64,000 nt of DNA from Luzula sylvatica (GCA_946800325.1 OX326960.1:16967893-17031892); one strand, 5' to 3'; positions 22,943 through 33,765 are shown, counted from the stretch's first letter. Numbers and translations: made by a program. Notes: generated by a model from the sequence alone, not told the origin.

Positions 22943-25049
22943 CTAGCATTACCCCCGCGCAATTGCGCGGGGCTGTTCGGGTTTATAAGTAATGTAGTTG
23001 AAAAAAATTGTTGTTCGTTTTGTGTATGTGACTTTCTTTTTGTAATCATTATTATATGTGTAATTTAGTGTGTTGTGTGCGAGTGAAATTTTGTAGCAAA
23101 AATCGTTTGAAAATTTTAAGAGCCGGATTTCTTGAATAATTCAAACGGTTATTGCTAAAAAAATTATCTATATTTTATACTTCATAAGTAAAATAAGGAA
23201 AAAGAACGAATGAGTCGTCATGAAATTTATTAAGAACATAATAGTTCAGAAAATATTGCTGAAAAAAAGAGTGTTTTTAATTTCACAAATCTTTAATTTC
23301 GCTACATATTTAGCACAAATATTTTCGTCCTTTGTGTGGTCAGCCAACAACAAAGTTTGACGATGTCATCGCTAACCGTTTCGTTCGAATCTTTAATTTA
23401 AATTATGTCATGATTATTCGCACATCCATGATTTGGTATATTTTTAACCCCCTAATTTTTTTTGGATATTATAAAAAATTCTCTATCTTTTCGTAAACTC
23501 CCAAAAAAAAAACTCTTTACCAAACTTTTATTTTAAAATACTCCTTATGGATGATATTAATTTTTTTTTTTCCAAAATACCCTCCAAATCTCATATGTAA
23601 TAATTAAAACTTATTTTTGTTATTTTTTATTAATTTTAAGAAAATTCATAAACACTTCTTAACACGTAGTGATTTAAAAAAATTTAAATTATTACATATT
23701 TTGTTTATATAATTTTAATATTACATTCTTTATTCATAAAAAAACTAACATTAAATGATAATAAATAAACACCTTGCAAATATATTCATAGAAAATATCT
23801 ATTTAAACATCTATTTTTTATTTTAGTTTTCTTTTTATGCATTTTTTAATAGTTTTGTGATATTTTATTTTTAAATATTTGCAAGATGTTCTTTTATTAA
23901 TATTGTTCAACTTATTATAATTTTATTTTAGTTTTTCAAGAAAAATAATAAAGGACCAAAATGTAAATTTTAAAACTTCGGAGGACAAAAATGCAAATAT
24001 AAAGGACCAAAATGTGAAAAAAGGACAAAAATATAATTTTTTTTAAAAAATATGACCAATTTGAGGCCCCTGGACTAAAATGTAAATTTCAAAACTTCGA
24101 AGGGCCAAAATGCAAATATAAAGGACCAAAATGAGGAAAAAAAGGACCAAAAGTTAAATTTTTTTCGAAAAAAGGACCAAAATGGAAAAAAAAGGATAAA
24201 AATGTAAATTTTTTTCGAAAAAAGGACCAATTTGTAAATAAAAAAGGACCAAAATGTAAAAAAAAAATTTTTTTTTACAAATAGGCCCCTGGTGACGTGG
24301 CTGCACAGGCAAGAAAAATAATAAAGGACCAAAATGTAAATTTTAAAACTTCGAAGGACCAAAATGCAAATATAAAGGACCGAAATGTGATAAAAAAGGA
24401 CCAAAATGTAATTTTTTTTAAAAAACAGGACCAATTTGAGGCCCCTGGACCAAAATGTGAATATTAATATTTCGAAGGACCAAAATGCAAATATAAAGGA
24501 CCAAAATGTAAAAAAGAAGGACCAAAATATAATATTTTTTTTAAAAAAAGGACCAATTTGTAAATCAAAAAGGACCAAAATGTAAATTTTTTTTTTTTTA
24601 CAAATAGGCCCCTGGTGACGTGGCTGCCTGGACTAAAATGTAAATTTCAAAACTTCGAAGGGCCAAAATGCAAATATAAAGGACCAAAATGTAAAACAAA
24701 GGACTAAAATGTAATTTTGTTTCGAAAAAAGGACCAAAATGCAAATATAAAGGACCGAAATGTGATAAAGAAGGACCAAAATGTAATTTTTTTTAAAAAA
24801 CAGGACCAATTTGAGGCCCCTGGACTAAAATGTGAATATCAAAACTTCGAAGGACCAAAATGCAAATATAAAGGACTAAAATGTAAAAAAAAAAGGACCA
24901 AAATGTAATTTTTTTTTTAAAAAAGGACCAATTTGTAAATAAAAAAGGACCAAAATGTAAAAAAAAACATTTTTTTTTTACGAATAGGCCCCTGGTGACG
25001 TGGCTGCACCAGGAGGCAGCAAATCCCCTTGCATTAGTATATAGATAGA
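22943..25049 (-). mobile_element. Non-autonomous Helitron with both ends visible
   Basis: Read on the minus strand, it starts after a host A with TCTATCTATATACTAATGC (5' TC end). It finishes with a hairpin, CCCCGCGCAATTGCGCGGGG, then GTAATGCTAG followed by a host T. This is the canonical Helitron pattern: TC start, GC-rich hairpin a few bases before CTAG, insertion between A and T, no target duplication. No Rep/helicase sequence is present, so it depends on an autonomous relative. The interior is a long AT-rich minisatellite. Confidence 0.8.
23940..24990 (+). repeat. GGACCAAAATG minisatellite inside the Helitron
   Basis: Dozens of variants of AAAGGACCAAAATGTAAA, grouped into a higher-order block that also contains GAGGCCCCTGGACTAAAATG and AATAGGCCCCTGGTGACGTG. 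The GACGTGGCTGC word occurs three times, near 24293, 24617 and 25003, showing block duplication at about 320-390 bases. Confidence 0.85.
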
Positions 25050-25700
25050 TATGGGTTAAATAAGGGATATGTTCATAAATAAATAAGGGATTAAATAACA
25101 TGACATAACAAATATTATAAATAATATAATTAAATTAAATTACTTGGGTCAATTAAATCATTCTTCTTGTCAAATTTAGTTCGTTTGACGAGCTGAACAC
25201 ACAGATCTGTATCCAAGTCCAAACGTTCAGTTTATATATTTTAAATCTGTTGATAGATTATTTTTGCTTTTTACAATACTAAATAAATTCCAGAAAGTAC
25301 CATTATATATTATTTTGAAAGATAAATATTACGGAGAAATTATTATTATCATGTTTCTTTCATTTTCCTTCTCTTATTTTGTATGGGTATGTACACATGA
25401 TATTAGTTTTTCAGATATAATTTTCTCCTTTCGATGCTTTGACGAACTCATTAATGAAAGATCCGAAGATATTTTCTGCCCTTTAAAAAAATAAAAAATT
25501 CAAGAAACTTTGAAGCAATCTGAAGAAGGTTCCTCTTAATTTTCTTAATATACTGGATAGAAAAACTAATAGATCCAATTTAATGTATGAATTTGATGAT
25601 TTGATGGATTCTGGAATGGAACTGGTACCCAAGTACTAACCAATTATTGTATATGTATTAAATTCGTCACTAATTAGTCCAATCTTCTCTTAAACAGAAG
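25050..25700. other. AT-rich DNA; no gene supported
   Basis: Begins with the repeat of the Helitron left flank (AAATAACATGACATAAC). A 76-codon ORF at 25264-25494 is AT-rich and unrecognisable. Confidence 0.4.
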
Positions 25701-25702
25701 AA

Positions 25703-25873
25703 ATGCATGTGTGCAAAAGTGGTCCACAACCAGAAAGCGCCTCGACGGAAGGAGATGGTTTCTTCTCTCGTATTTGGAAGTTCCTGAAAAAATTCTTCGA
25801 GAAATTTTGGAATATGATTAAGAACTTAGCTGGATCATTTGTTAAGTCAATACTCAATAGATGCATTATATAA
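25703..25873 (+). CDS. 56-residue ORF, amphipathic aromatic/lysine peptide
   Basis: ATG at 25703 just after a plausible acceptor (TTAAACAG). The product has a polar head (MHVCKSGPQPESASTEGDG) and then a strongly amphipathic stretch, FFSRIWKFLKKFFEKFWNMI, ending CII. Codon composition is less AT-rich than its surroundings, and similar peptides are not known to me. It may be the last exon of a gene whose upstream exons I cannot see, a new small gene, or chance. Confidence 0.3.
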   Translation: MHVCKSGPQPESASTEGDGFFSRIWKFLKKFFEKFWNMIKNLAGSFVKSILNRCII

Positions 25874-26493
25874 AAAGGCTAATAAATTGGTATCTTCAAT
25901 TGGTGATGCGATCTCCACGCAATTTGTTGTTATATTGAAGTGTATTTACATGAAAGTTCGCGGTCCCTTTGGGACTTCTGTTAGGACTGCAATTTTTTGC
26001 TGATTATTCTTAGGGTTTGCTTGTCATTTGGGCTTTAATTAGTTCATGTTTTTACTAATAGTGTCGTTATGAATCATGATAAGTTACCAAAATTATTACT
26101 GTTGATCTAAAAATATTAATAAATTTCATCTTTTGTCGTCATTTATAATATTTGGATTATTATCCTTCTATATGTGCAAGAAAATTATAATTTCGGCGTC
26201 AATAGTATATACTCTTTAGCTTTTCAGAAATTAGTGATGTTTGTTCATATGCTCTTTTTACATTGTTAAAAATTATTTATGTATGAAATTCAACAAGACT
26301 AATAAATTAGTAATATATATACATAGTTTAACTGACGGACATTGCGAAAAGATTATTTTTACACTTTAGCAAATAGTCTGACCATTTTAAAGTTAAACCC
26401 TTACGTTTGCGGGTTTCTGGAACTCTTTTGAGAACTTTTCGTTCACTTTTAACATATCAGAATTAAAATGATTTAAGAGAAAAAATATCAAAA
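25874..26493. other. AT-rich DNA; no gene supported
   Basis: Nothing recognised between the small ORF and the tRNA gene. Confidence 0.5.
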
Positions 26494-26567
26494 TGGCCCA
26501 TGCAGGTTTCGAACCTGCGACCTTCGCGTTATTAGCACGACGCTCTAACCAACTGAGCTAATGGGCC
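26494..26567 (-). tRNA. tRNA-Ile (anticodon AAT)
   Basis: A 74-base cloverleaf on the minus strand. The acceptor stem GGCCCAT pairs with ATGGGCC and is followed by discriminator A. D-arm TAGCTCAGTTGGTTAGAGC includes the A-box; the anticodon loop CTAATAA gives AAT. The T-arm GCAGGTTCGAAACCTGC includes the B-box. There is no intron. A T-run (TTTTTT) on the minus strand about 15 bases downstream is a suitable Pol III terminator. Confidence 0.97.
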
Positions 26568-26960
26568 TTGTCGATTTTTTTTTCTTGGTTATTTAGCTTT
26601 TGAAACCTATTGTTCTACTCAGACACCAATGGAATACTATTTCTATTTAAGATTCTCATATGCCAATGGAATACTATCTATCATCCTCTACGTCCCCAGA
26701 ATATTACATACAGGTCACATTTAATTGAAGGGAAAAGTACGCGTTTCAGCAAATCATGAGACTAATCTGATCTCGAAAAGTCGCAATTTCTTATCAGTGA
26801 TTGCCTCGTTACTCGTACTCAAGTGTAGTGAGACATCAGAGAAGCTATTTGGAACCTTCCTTTCTCGTGTTTGCTGTAGCTATATTGCTATTTTTGGAAA
26901 TCAATGAATAGAAAAAATTCGCGCTGAAACACCTCCGATTTGTGAACATTTACTTTGGTT

Positions 26961-27137
26961 GTGAAACTGAAGCTGCAATATTGTTCGCAAAGTTTTGTCT
27001 TGGACTTTGCTCCTGAACTTGTTGAACCGTTTGAAACTCCGAGGGTCATCGAGGTAGTAATCAAGTAGCTATCGAGGCTTCGAAGGGCATCTACAGAAGC
27101 TCGAGTTATTCTCAAATCATATCGATTAATCTTGTAA
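26961..27137 (+). pseudogene. FBD-exon remnant of an F-box gene
   Basis: The plus strand reads VKLKLQYCSQSFVLDFAPEL, then LSRLRRASTEARVILKSYRL and a TAA. This matches the last (FBD) exon of the local F-box family (FVLESAPQLLELI; LFKLRRAS). An in-frame TAG at 27066 interrupts it. No upstream F-box or LRR exons were found next to it, and a LINE lies directly downstream. Confidence 0.5.
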
Positions 27138-27269
27138 TATTCTTAATGCACATGGATCGAAAGGGGGAATAATGACGGCATGGTCCCACAAGCTTACACT
27201 TGTGGATCATGTGGTCGGAGTTTACACACTTACATGTACATTTAATCGAGGCAATGAAAATTCCTTTAG

Positions 27270-29515
27270 GGTTTGTTGGTCGATGCTCATGCCCTTTACA
27301 ATTCCGAGCCGACTCCGCCCTTAAACCTTGAGGTTCTCGGGCTAGAATTCTTAGAGGATGAAGTGAGGGAGTCATTGAAGTCATTGAAAAAAGGAAAGAG
27401 TTGTGGACCGGACGGCTTTCCAAGTGAATTTCTACAACAATTTTGGCCTATACTAAAAGGTGAAGTACTACAAATTATTCATCTATTTTACCATAATAAC
27501 ATTAACCTTGACCAAATAAACAAAGCTTCCATCCTTTTGCTACCGAAAAAAGAGGATGCCGTGTTAGTAGGAGACTTTAGACCGATTAGTATTATCTCCT
27601 CACCGATTAAATTGATTACAAAAATACTAGCCATGCGCTTACAACCTTACATGTCCTTACTAATTCATAGATGTCAATCCGCATTCATAAAAGGTAGAAC
27701 AATTAACGAGTTATTTTTAACGTCGAGAGAAATCTTAAGCTATTATCACAAGGCTAAAATACCGATGCTAATGTTAAAGATCGACTTTAAGAAGGCTTTC
27801 GATAATATATCGTGGTCATTTCTCGAAGAAATATTACTTGCTCGTAAATTTCCGTTGAGGTGGATTGAATGGGTGAAACGAATCCTAACAACATCGAGTT
27901 CATCCATCCACTCAAATGGAATTAGAGGCCCCTACTTTAAACACCATAGAGGGCTCCGACAAGGGGACCCCTTGTCACCCCTACTTTTCACACTAGTAGT
28001 TGACGCTTTACAACAAATGATGACTCGAGTGAGACCTCTACTTACTAATCCAATAGTGTTTGCGCCCACAACTTTACAATATGCGGACGATACGCTATTT
28101 TTTATAGAAGCACATCCGAAAAACATTAGAGTGGTAATGCACACGATTAACTTATTTGCAGAGGTATCAGGGTTGGAAATTAATTGGGACAAGAGTGGAT
28201 TCGTTCCAATTGCCATTCCAACCGAATTACACAATCATCTAGCATCATTGGTGCGGTGTAGTAAGAAAGCATTACCGATCAAATACTTGGGACTTCCACT
28301 TTCTCACAAAAGACCTAACAAACAAGTATTCCAACCGTTAATTACAAAAATGCGGAGTAAAATTACAAATTGGAAAAATAAATTTCTCTCTCTTGGGGGT
28401 CGCCTTACACTAATGAAGTCGGTCTTGGGGGCACTTCCCTCCTTCTATTTACAAGCTATGTTGTTACCAAAGGGAGTCTTGATAGAGATAAATCAACTAA
28501 TGCGGGCCTTTTTTTGGAAAGGGGAGGACAAAATCTTGGGGGGCCATTGTCTCATCAATTGGAAAAAAATATGCTTACCTAAACTAAATGGTGGAATGGG
28601 AGTGATCGACCTAGAGAAGCAAAACCAAGCACTAATAATCAAATGGCTTTTTAAGCTAGACTTTGATAGGAACTCACAATGGGCATCGATAATGAGCACT
28701 CTTTACAATGTTCACAGTGCCGAGGGAGTGACATCCATAACTAATAACCTTGTCTCCTATTTCACGAAGGACTTACAAAGTCTCTTACCAATTTACATAT
28801 CCCTTCGAGGCCGCCTCCACCAAGTCGTCTCACCACCAATCACGATTTTACACATGCAAGACCCGCCTAGATACGACACGTCCCGATACTACGAGGCAAT
28901 TGTCCACCCCGGTGGGGAATGCGCGTGGACGAGAATCTTATTTCGTATCAAGGCACCACTAAAGGTGAAGGTTTTCGGGTGGTTAGTCCTAAATGATAGA
29001 GTGTTAACGGCCACCAACCTTCAAAAGCGAGGGTGGACACACGATCCGACGTGCGCTCTTTGCTCCGAAATAATAGAATCAACCGACCACCTTTTTCTAC
29101 GATGCACGTTCACCATGGAGTTGTGGAGGATGATGGAGTCGAGAGCCAACTTGGGGGCTAACTCATTACTCACCTATTGGACCGAGTTCCGGGGTACACT
29201 TTCCGTCGAGAATGCAAGAGTATGGGATACCAAATGGATGGCAACACTATGGGCCGTATGGAGAGAACGCAACTTCCGAATATTTCGAAGAAAGGCTAGA
29301 ATGCATGCGTTAGTGGCAAAATCGATAGAGGCTCTAGTGATTCAATGGCAAATTGCTAGTAGAGGGAACTTAAATTAGAATAATTTTCATAGATTTACTA
29401 GTAACGAGCAATGATGTCATGTAAATATTGAATGATGTAGTTCCGTATGTTTTTAATTAATATAAAAATGATTGGATCGGGCGCGTATCGCGCTTGCCTC
29501 TCACTTCAAAAAAAA
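27270..29515 (+). mobile_element. LINE 3: 5'-truncated LINE with open RT
   Basis: A non-LTR element lacking the endonuclease and most of the 5' end, but with an uninterrupted RT to zf-RVT frame, a 3' UTR and an A-run at 29508-29515. The open frame suggests a younger insertion than LINEs 1 and 2. The 5' junction is placed near 27270 from loss of homology-like sequence; no target duplication was identified. Confidence 0.85.
27273..29378 (+). CDS. LINE reverse transcriptase polyprotein, C-terminal 701 codons
   Basis: RNA-templated DNA polymerase of a plant L1-type element. Landmarks in order: LKKGKSCGPDGFPSEFLQQF (near residue 30), FRPISIISSPIKLITKILA, MLKIDFKKAFDNISW, GLRQGDPLSPLLF, the catalytic QYADDTLFF (about residue 270), IKYLGLPLS, GGMGVIDLEKQNQALIIKWL, and a zf-RVT CALCSEIIESTDHLFLRC (about residue 595). 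The endonuclease domain expected upstream is missing, so it cannot complete retrotransposition alone. The apparent start is a TTG inside the polyprotein, not an authentic start. Confidence 0.85.
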   Translation: MLVDAHALYNSEPTPPLNLEVLGLEFLEDEVRESLKSLKKGKSCGPDGFPSEFLQQFWPILKGEVLQIIHLFYHNNINLDQINKASILLLPKKEDAVLVGDFRPISIISSPIKLITKILAMRLQPYMSLLIHRCQSAFIKGRTINELFLTSREILSYYHKAKIPMLMLKIDFKKAFDNISWSFLEEILLARKFPLRWIEWVKRILTTSSSSIHSNGIRGPYFKHHRGLRQGDPLSPLLFTLVVDALQQMMTRVRPLLTNPIVFAPTTLQYADDTLFFIEAHPKNIRVVMHTINLFAEVSGLEINWDKSGFVPIAIPTELHNHLASLVRCSKKALPIKYLGLPLSHKRPNKQVFQPLITKMRSKITNWKNKFLSLGGRLTLMKSVLGALPSFYLQAMLLPKGVLIEINQLMRAFFWKGEDKILGGHCLINWKKICLPKLNGGMGVIDLEKQNQALIIKWLFKLDFDRNSQWASIMSTLYNVHSAEGVTSITNNLVSYFTKDLQSLLPIYISLRGRLHQVVSPPITILHMQDPPRYDTSRYYEAIVHPGGECAWTRILFRIKAPLKVKVFGWLVLNDRVLTATNLQKRGWTHDPTCALCSEIIESTDHLFLRCTFTMELWRMMESRANLGANSLLTYWTEFRGTLSVENARVWDTKWMATLWAVWRERNFRIFRRKARMHALVAKSIEALVIQWQIASRGNLN

Positions 29516-30300
29516 TATTTTTATGAAATTATGGTTTTGAAGTATTTTTTTATTTTTGGCCTAACAAAGGCTTCCGTTAATGATCAAATTTGGTTATGTA
29601 ATATATTTACGAAATGATGGGGTCTGTATCATTGACTTTATATCTATGTATGCTTGGACTAGGTTTAATGTTATGGACCTAACTAGTATTTATTTGGTTC
29701 ATAAAGAAAAGCAATACTCAATGTAATATAACAAAATCATGGATCTTATCAATTTAATGATGTGCTTGAAGGTCTCATAGAAAGAACTTGATATGCTTGA
29801 TTTTTTTTGCACATGTATGTTTAAATAGTTTGATATGTCCATATATCAATAATTTTGCACATAATGAAATATTAGTGTTGAATTTTTTTTTTGTACTTGA
29901 AAATATCTTTCAAGGACAAAACTTTGGTTTTTTTTAACAGAACGAAAATACACTCTGAAAACATAGAACGCCGATTGAAATATTAGTTACAATAATGATA
30001 ACAATTATTAGTTTTTTACTAAGTTATTTCTCGACTTTAAACACTATAAATAAACTAGTATATAAACTTACAAAATCTAGATTTCTCGAATTGATCCAAA
30101 CTTTTCTTTTCATCTGACAAGCTTATTTAATGTATAGACATTACTTTTTCTTTTTAATTCACTTTTCTTGTGTAGGATTTACATGATCTTAATATTTTTG
30201 CATATATTATTGGAATGTTGGTTTTTAATTGAATAAGGAATATCATCAATACATGCCATATTTATATATACTAACTTTTATCGTTGTACTTTTTTATATG
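29516..30300. other. AT-rich DNA; no gene supported
   Basis: AT-rich spacer between LINE 3 and F-box pseudogene D. Short words (TTTTTAATTCACTTTT; TTTTATCGTTGT) recur at 30150-30440, where they also interrupt the F-box, so small local duplications have occurred. Confidence 0.4.
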
Positions 30301-30339
30301 CACCTCGAAGTTCTCGATCCAAGGCTGAATCCTTTGAAA

Positions 30340-31260
30340 AGGAGGATTATAAAAGCAACCTTCCTGTAGATGTTAGGGAAAAAATTCTTAGTTCTCGATT
30401 AAAATGCTGAATCCTTTTTAATTCACTTTTATCGTTGTTCTGTCCAGCACGCGGAAGGACACTCGGACTTCAATCCCCGAACTCGCAATCAATAATTTTA
30501 GTTCTGATCCTGATAGTATCGCAAGATCGGTCGATACGATTCTTCTCTTACATGATGGTCTGATTCGTAAATTTGATTTACGGACACGTGCACAAGGTGG
30601 ATCCATAACTTGTCTAGAAATAGAATCATGGATCTCAAACTCGATTTGGATTTCAGTTCTCAGTACAACATTCCTTCGAGTTTCTTCTCTTGCCATAAGT
30701 TCACATATATTTCTCTTCGAGAATGCATTATTAAATTTGCCACAGGTTTCAAAGGATTTAAATTCCTTCGGGCCCTTAAGTTTAAAACATGTCAACATAT
30801 CTGGGGAGTGCATCGAGAAACTGGTCTCCGGTTCTCCCGTGTGGGAGAATTTTACGCTACATAATTATGGGAAATGTACCGTTTTAAGCATTCGAGCACC
30901 CAATTTGAGCCATTTAAATATTTTTGGCGAGTTCACTGCCCTAGATTTATGTGCACCAAAGTTGCGGACCCTTGCTCCGTGTCCAACCAACGACGTCAAC
31001 GAGAATCAAGATATTAGGTCAAATCTTAAACAAGTTTTTGGTTGTGTGTCTAATCTTGAAATCCTGGTCGCTCATGCATATTTTGTAGAGGTAATCTCGA
31101 AATTTAATTTTGTTTTAATTTTTTTTATTTATAAGCTGATCTCTTTAATTATTTTAGTTTCTCAATAAGAGACATGTTGTTGGCAGGTTCCCCGTGATAT
31201 TGGAAAATATGAAGAAATTGGACTTCAATTTGAATGTTGATAGCGAGAAGGATTTTTTTA
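30340..31260 (+). pseudogene. F-box/LRR pseudogene D
   Basis: A decayed member of the family, plus strand. The F-box start is readable (DYKSNLPVDVREKILSS) and is interrupted by a duplicated AT-rich piece. TRTSIPELAI resumes the post-F-box region with two Trp codons changed to CGG. The LRR part is split across frames (LDLDFSSQYNIPSSFFSCHK; then LSLKHVNISGECIEKLVSGS; APNLSHLNIFGEF; NLEILVAHAYFVE). The intron donor after FVE is at the same place as in A-C. Exon 2 is cut short after FPVILENMKKLDF near 31258, and no FBD exon follows. At least two frameshifts and a truncation make it non-functional. Confidence 0.8.
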
Positions 31261-31454
31261 TTTATTTATAAGCTAATCTCTTTAATTATAAATCAATTGA
31301 AGTATCGTAAATAGTTCAGCAAGTCCAAATGTAGAGTGTAGTTATTATGGATCAGTAATGTACTTTTATGACCAAATATATATTTATGTGTGATGTTATG
31401 TTTACTCTTATTTTAAATACACCATTTCTTGTTTTGTATGTATTAAAAGATAAC

Positions 31455-31664
31455 TGTTATAAATATGAATGTATGTTAAATATAATATGTTCAAGTGTGA
31501 AAAACTTAGACACTAAGGAAGATGTATGGATATGGAGAGATGTATATTGGAGGTTTCACATTGGAGAGATGCACATTGGAGGTTTCACACTGGAGCGTTC
31601 ACATTGATGAAAGGGTGTTGTGTTCCCTATATAAGGATAGTTTGTGTGGTTCATTTGTACAGAC
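31455..31664 (+). mobile_element. Partial copia LTR (matches 40204-40413)
   Basis: Starts TGTTATAAATATGAATG and matches the LTR at 40204 with about three differences in 210 bases, then diverges abruptly after GTACAGACAA. The last 70 bases of the LTR are missing. There is no polypurine tract before it and no primer-binding site after it. Confidence 0.8.
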
Positions 31665-32739
31665 AAAGGCAAAAACTCAGTCAAAGCCGAAGGTACGAAT
31701 TGATAATTGTTTGGTACGTAATTTTTGTTTTATTTATGCGAAATATATTGCATGATGTTATAAAGTCAAAGGTGTGTTATTTTCATGGCTGCTGAGTCGC
31801 GAGAGTTTGCATATTTATTTTCGAGGCTCTTGAGGACTATTTTCGTGACTCTCGAGGACGGTCAAATGCACACTCCGTGAACAATTATGATATTTGATTA
31901 TTTTTTTTTGAGTCATGACTAGAGAGCCTGCCAATGAGTTTGGCTTATTATATTCAGAGAATTGACATGATCCGTGTGGTCGTGATATATACTAGAATAG
32001 GATGAGGGCCCACCTTCGATTGGCCTCAAATGAGAAGTTGGTATTGCCTCTTGCATTAAAGGGAGGAATGGTATCCGTATCTCCTGTGTAATGGTTTCTC
32101 TCTTCCACTCTCTGTGCGAGATATTTGGTAATGTATTGGAGAGAGGAGTTTCTTTAGTTTAAAACTTCAGTCAGATCAAACGATTTTGATTTTACATAAA
32201 AAAAAAAAAAAAAAACATGATGATGAGACTTGAGATTAAAGATAGTGGACTCAAATCAAGCACTGCCATGAAATTGGTATCGCGAGAAGACAAGATGGTT
32301 CATACGGAAATTTGGCGAGAATTTGCAAGCATGCACCATGGCTAATTGCCACTCAAGTTCTATCATCGCCGCTAGATGAACACCAGTCGTCGCTGCAGTT
32401 TGCTCATAGAAGAAACGCCGACGAGACAAGTGGCAGTGCGTGAATTCCAACAAATGTAATGGGGGTGGCCGAGGAGTCGCGCCTCGCGCGTGAACATGGC
32501 CGAAAAGGTTGTTGTACAGCCATTACTTGTTTTTATTTTAGAAGAAGCGATATACTTTCCAAGTTTTGTAAGTATTAAAGCTTGACCTGGAATGCATAAA
32601 TCTGGAAATATATGGCCATAATTCTAATTCTGGATTAAAGAAATAAAAAGGTAAATAATGACACACTATGGCAGTTGGGAGAAATAACAGGATATTCTTG
32701 CATAGTTATGTAACAATTATGCCTGAGTTATGAGATGGA
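31665..32739. other. Undetermined DNA with a poly(A) run
   Basis: No intact gene. An 18-base A-run at about 32199-32216, after CAAACGATTTTGATTTTACAT, could be the tail of a retroposed sequence running from roughly 31900. A GC-richer patch at 32260-32500 has stops in all long frames. Confidence 0.3.
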
Positions 32740-32748
32740 TATATTTTA

Positions 32749-33035
32749 GGCAGATTTTTTAAACTAACAATCTTTTAATATTTTATTACCAAAATAACCA
32801 AGTTTTGAAGTTAATTACCGAAATAGACAAAGGCGGCATCTCAAACTCCGCCAAATTAGAAATGGCGGCATCTCAAATTCCGCCAAATGTTAAGCACTTA
32901 ATACCCAACTAACCAACGTCGGGAAATTAACCGAATTAAAAATTTGGCGGCATCTCAAACTCCGCCACTGTAGAAATTGACGGCATCTCAAACTCCGCCA
33001 TATTGCAAATTGGCGGCATCTCAAACTCCGCCAAT
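32749..33035 (+). repeat. MULE left TIR and palindromic modules
   Basis: The TIR proper is about 32749-32893. Five 21-bp modules of form GGCGGCATCT..ACTCCGCC occur at about 32831, 32863, 32945, 32978 and 33013. Each is a near-palindrome with GGCGG/CCGCC stems. Similar modules mark the right end. They are plausible transposase-binding or regulatory sites; that role is inference. Confidence 0.8.
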
Positions 33036-33411
33036 TTTGCCGCCCTATTCTGTCCAGTCTCTTCTCTCTCCCTCGCCATTCCCCCATTTTTCTGTCCCTC
33101 TCTCTCCCGATTTCTTCCTCTTCCCCGGCGATTTGGAGCAAGGTACACTATTTTAGCTATTTTTTGTTGTAAAATTTAGTATTTTGTGTTACATAATGAT
33201 TCTATGTTTCAATTTTTGTCATTTTAGGACTGATTTGTGCGATTTGGAGAAGATTTGGTTTGCTTTTGAAGAAATTATCTCCACCAAATTTGTGCGATTT
33301 TTAGTGAGGTAATTTTTCTCTCAAATTAAAGTATGATTTATGATTGTTTATGAAAAAATATTTTTTTAGGATTTATGATTATGATTTGTGTATGATTTAT
33401 GATATAGAATT

Positions 33412-33765
33412 TTAAGTTTAGGATTTTAAGTTTAGGATTTTGGATTTTGGATTTAGGGTTTTGGATTTTGGATTTAGTGTTTAGGGTTTAGGGTTTCGGG
33501 TATAGGGTTTCGGGTTTCGGGTTTCGGGTTTCGGGTTTCGGGTTTAGGGTTTCGGGTTTCGGGTTTCGGATTTAGGATTTAGGATTTTTATCAATTAAAA
33601 AATATTGAGGGTTTAGGGTTTTGGATTTATCGGATTTCGGGTTTAGGGTTTAGGATTTTAAGTTTAGGGTTTATGATTTTAAGTTTAGGGTTTAGGATTT
33701 AGGATTTTAGGATTTAGGATTTAGGATTTAGGGTTTTGGATTTAGGGTTTCGGATTTATATCAAT
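33412..33765 (+). repeat. Degenerate telomere-like repeats (TTTAGGG/TTTCGGG)
   Basis: A run of about 350 bases built from GGGTTTAGGGTTTCGGG and variants such as GGATTTAGGATTT. TTTAGGG is the plant telomere unit, but the run is interrupted, internal to the MULE, and flanked by unique sequence. It lies just upstream of the transposase remnant, in its leader or promoter region. Confidence 0.85.

Noticed and set aside
24075..25101. Phe/Trp-rich minus-strand ORFs
   Set aside because: Antisense of the GGACCAAAATG minisatellite in the Helitron.
28750..28962. Additional ORFs inside the LINE 3 RT
   Set aside because: Out-of-frame shadows of the reverse transcriptase.
32890..33148. Minus-strand ORFs with repeated AEFEMPP-type words
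   Set aside because: Produced by the palindromic modules of the MULE end; not coding.
33412..33765. Chromosome end or ancient telomere fusion
   Set aside because: The telomere-like tract is short, degenerate and wholly inside a transposon with intact ends on both sides.
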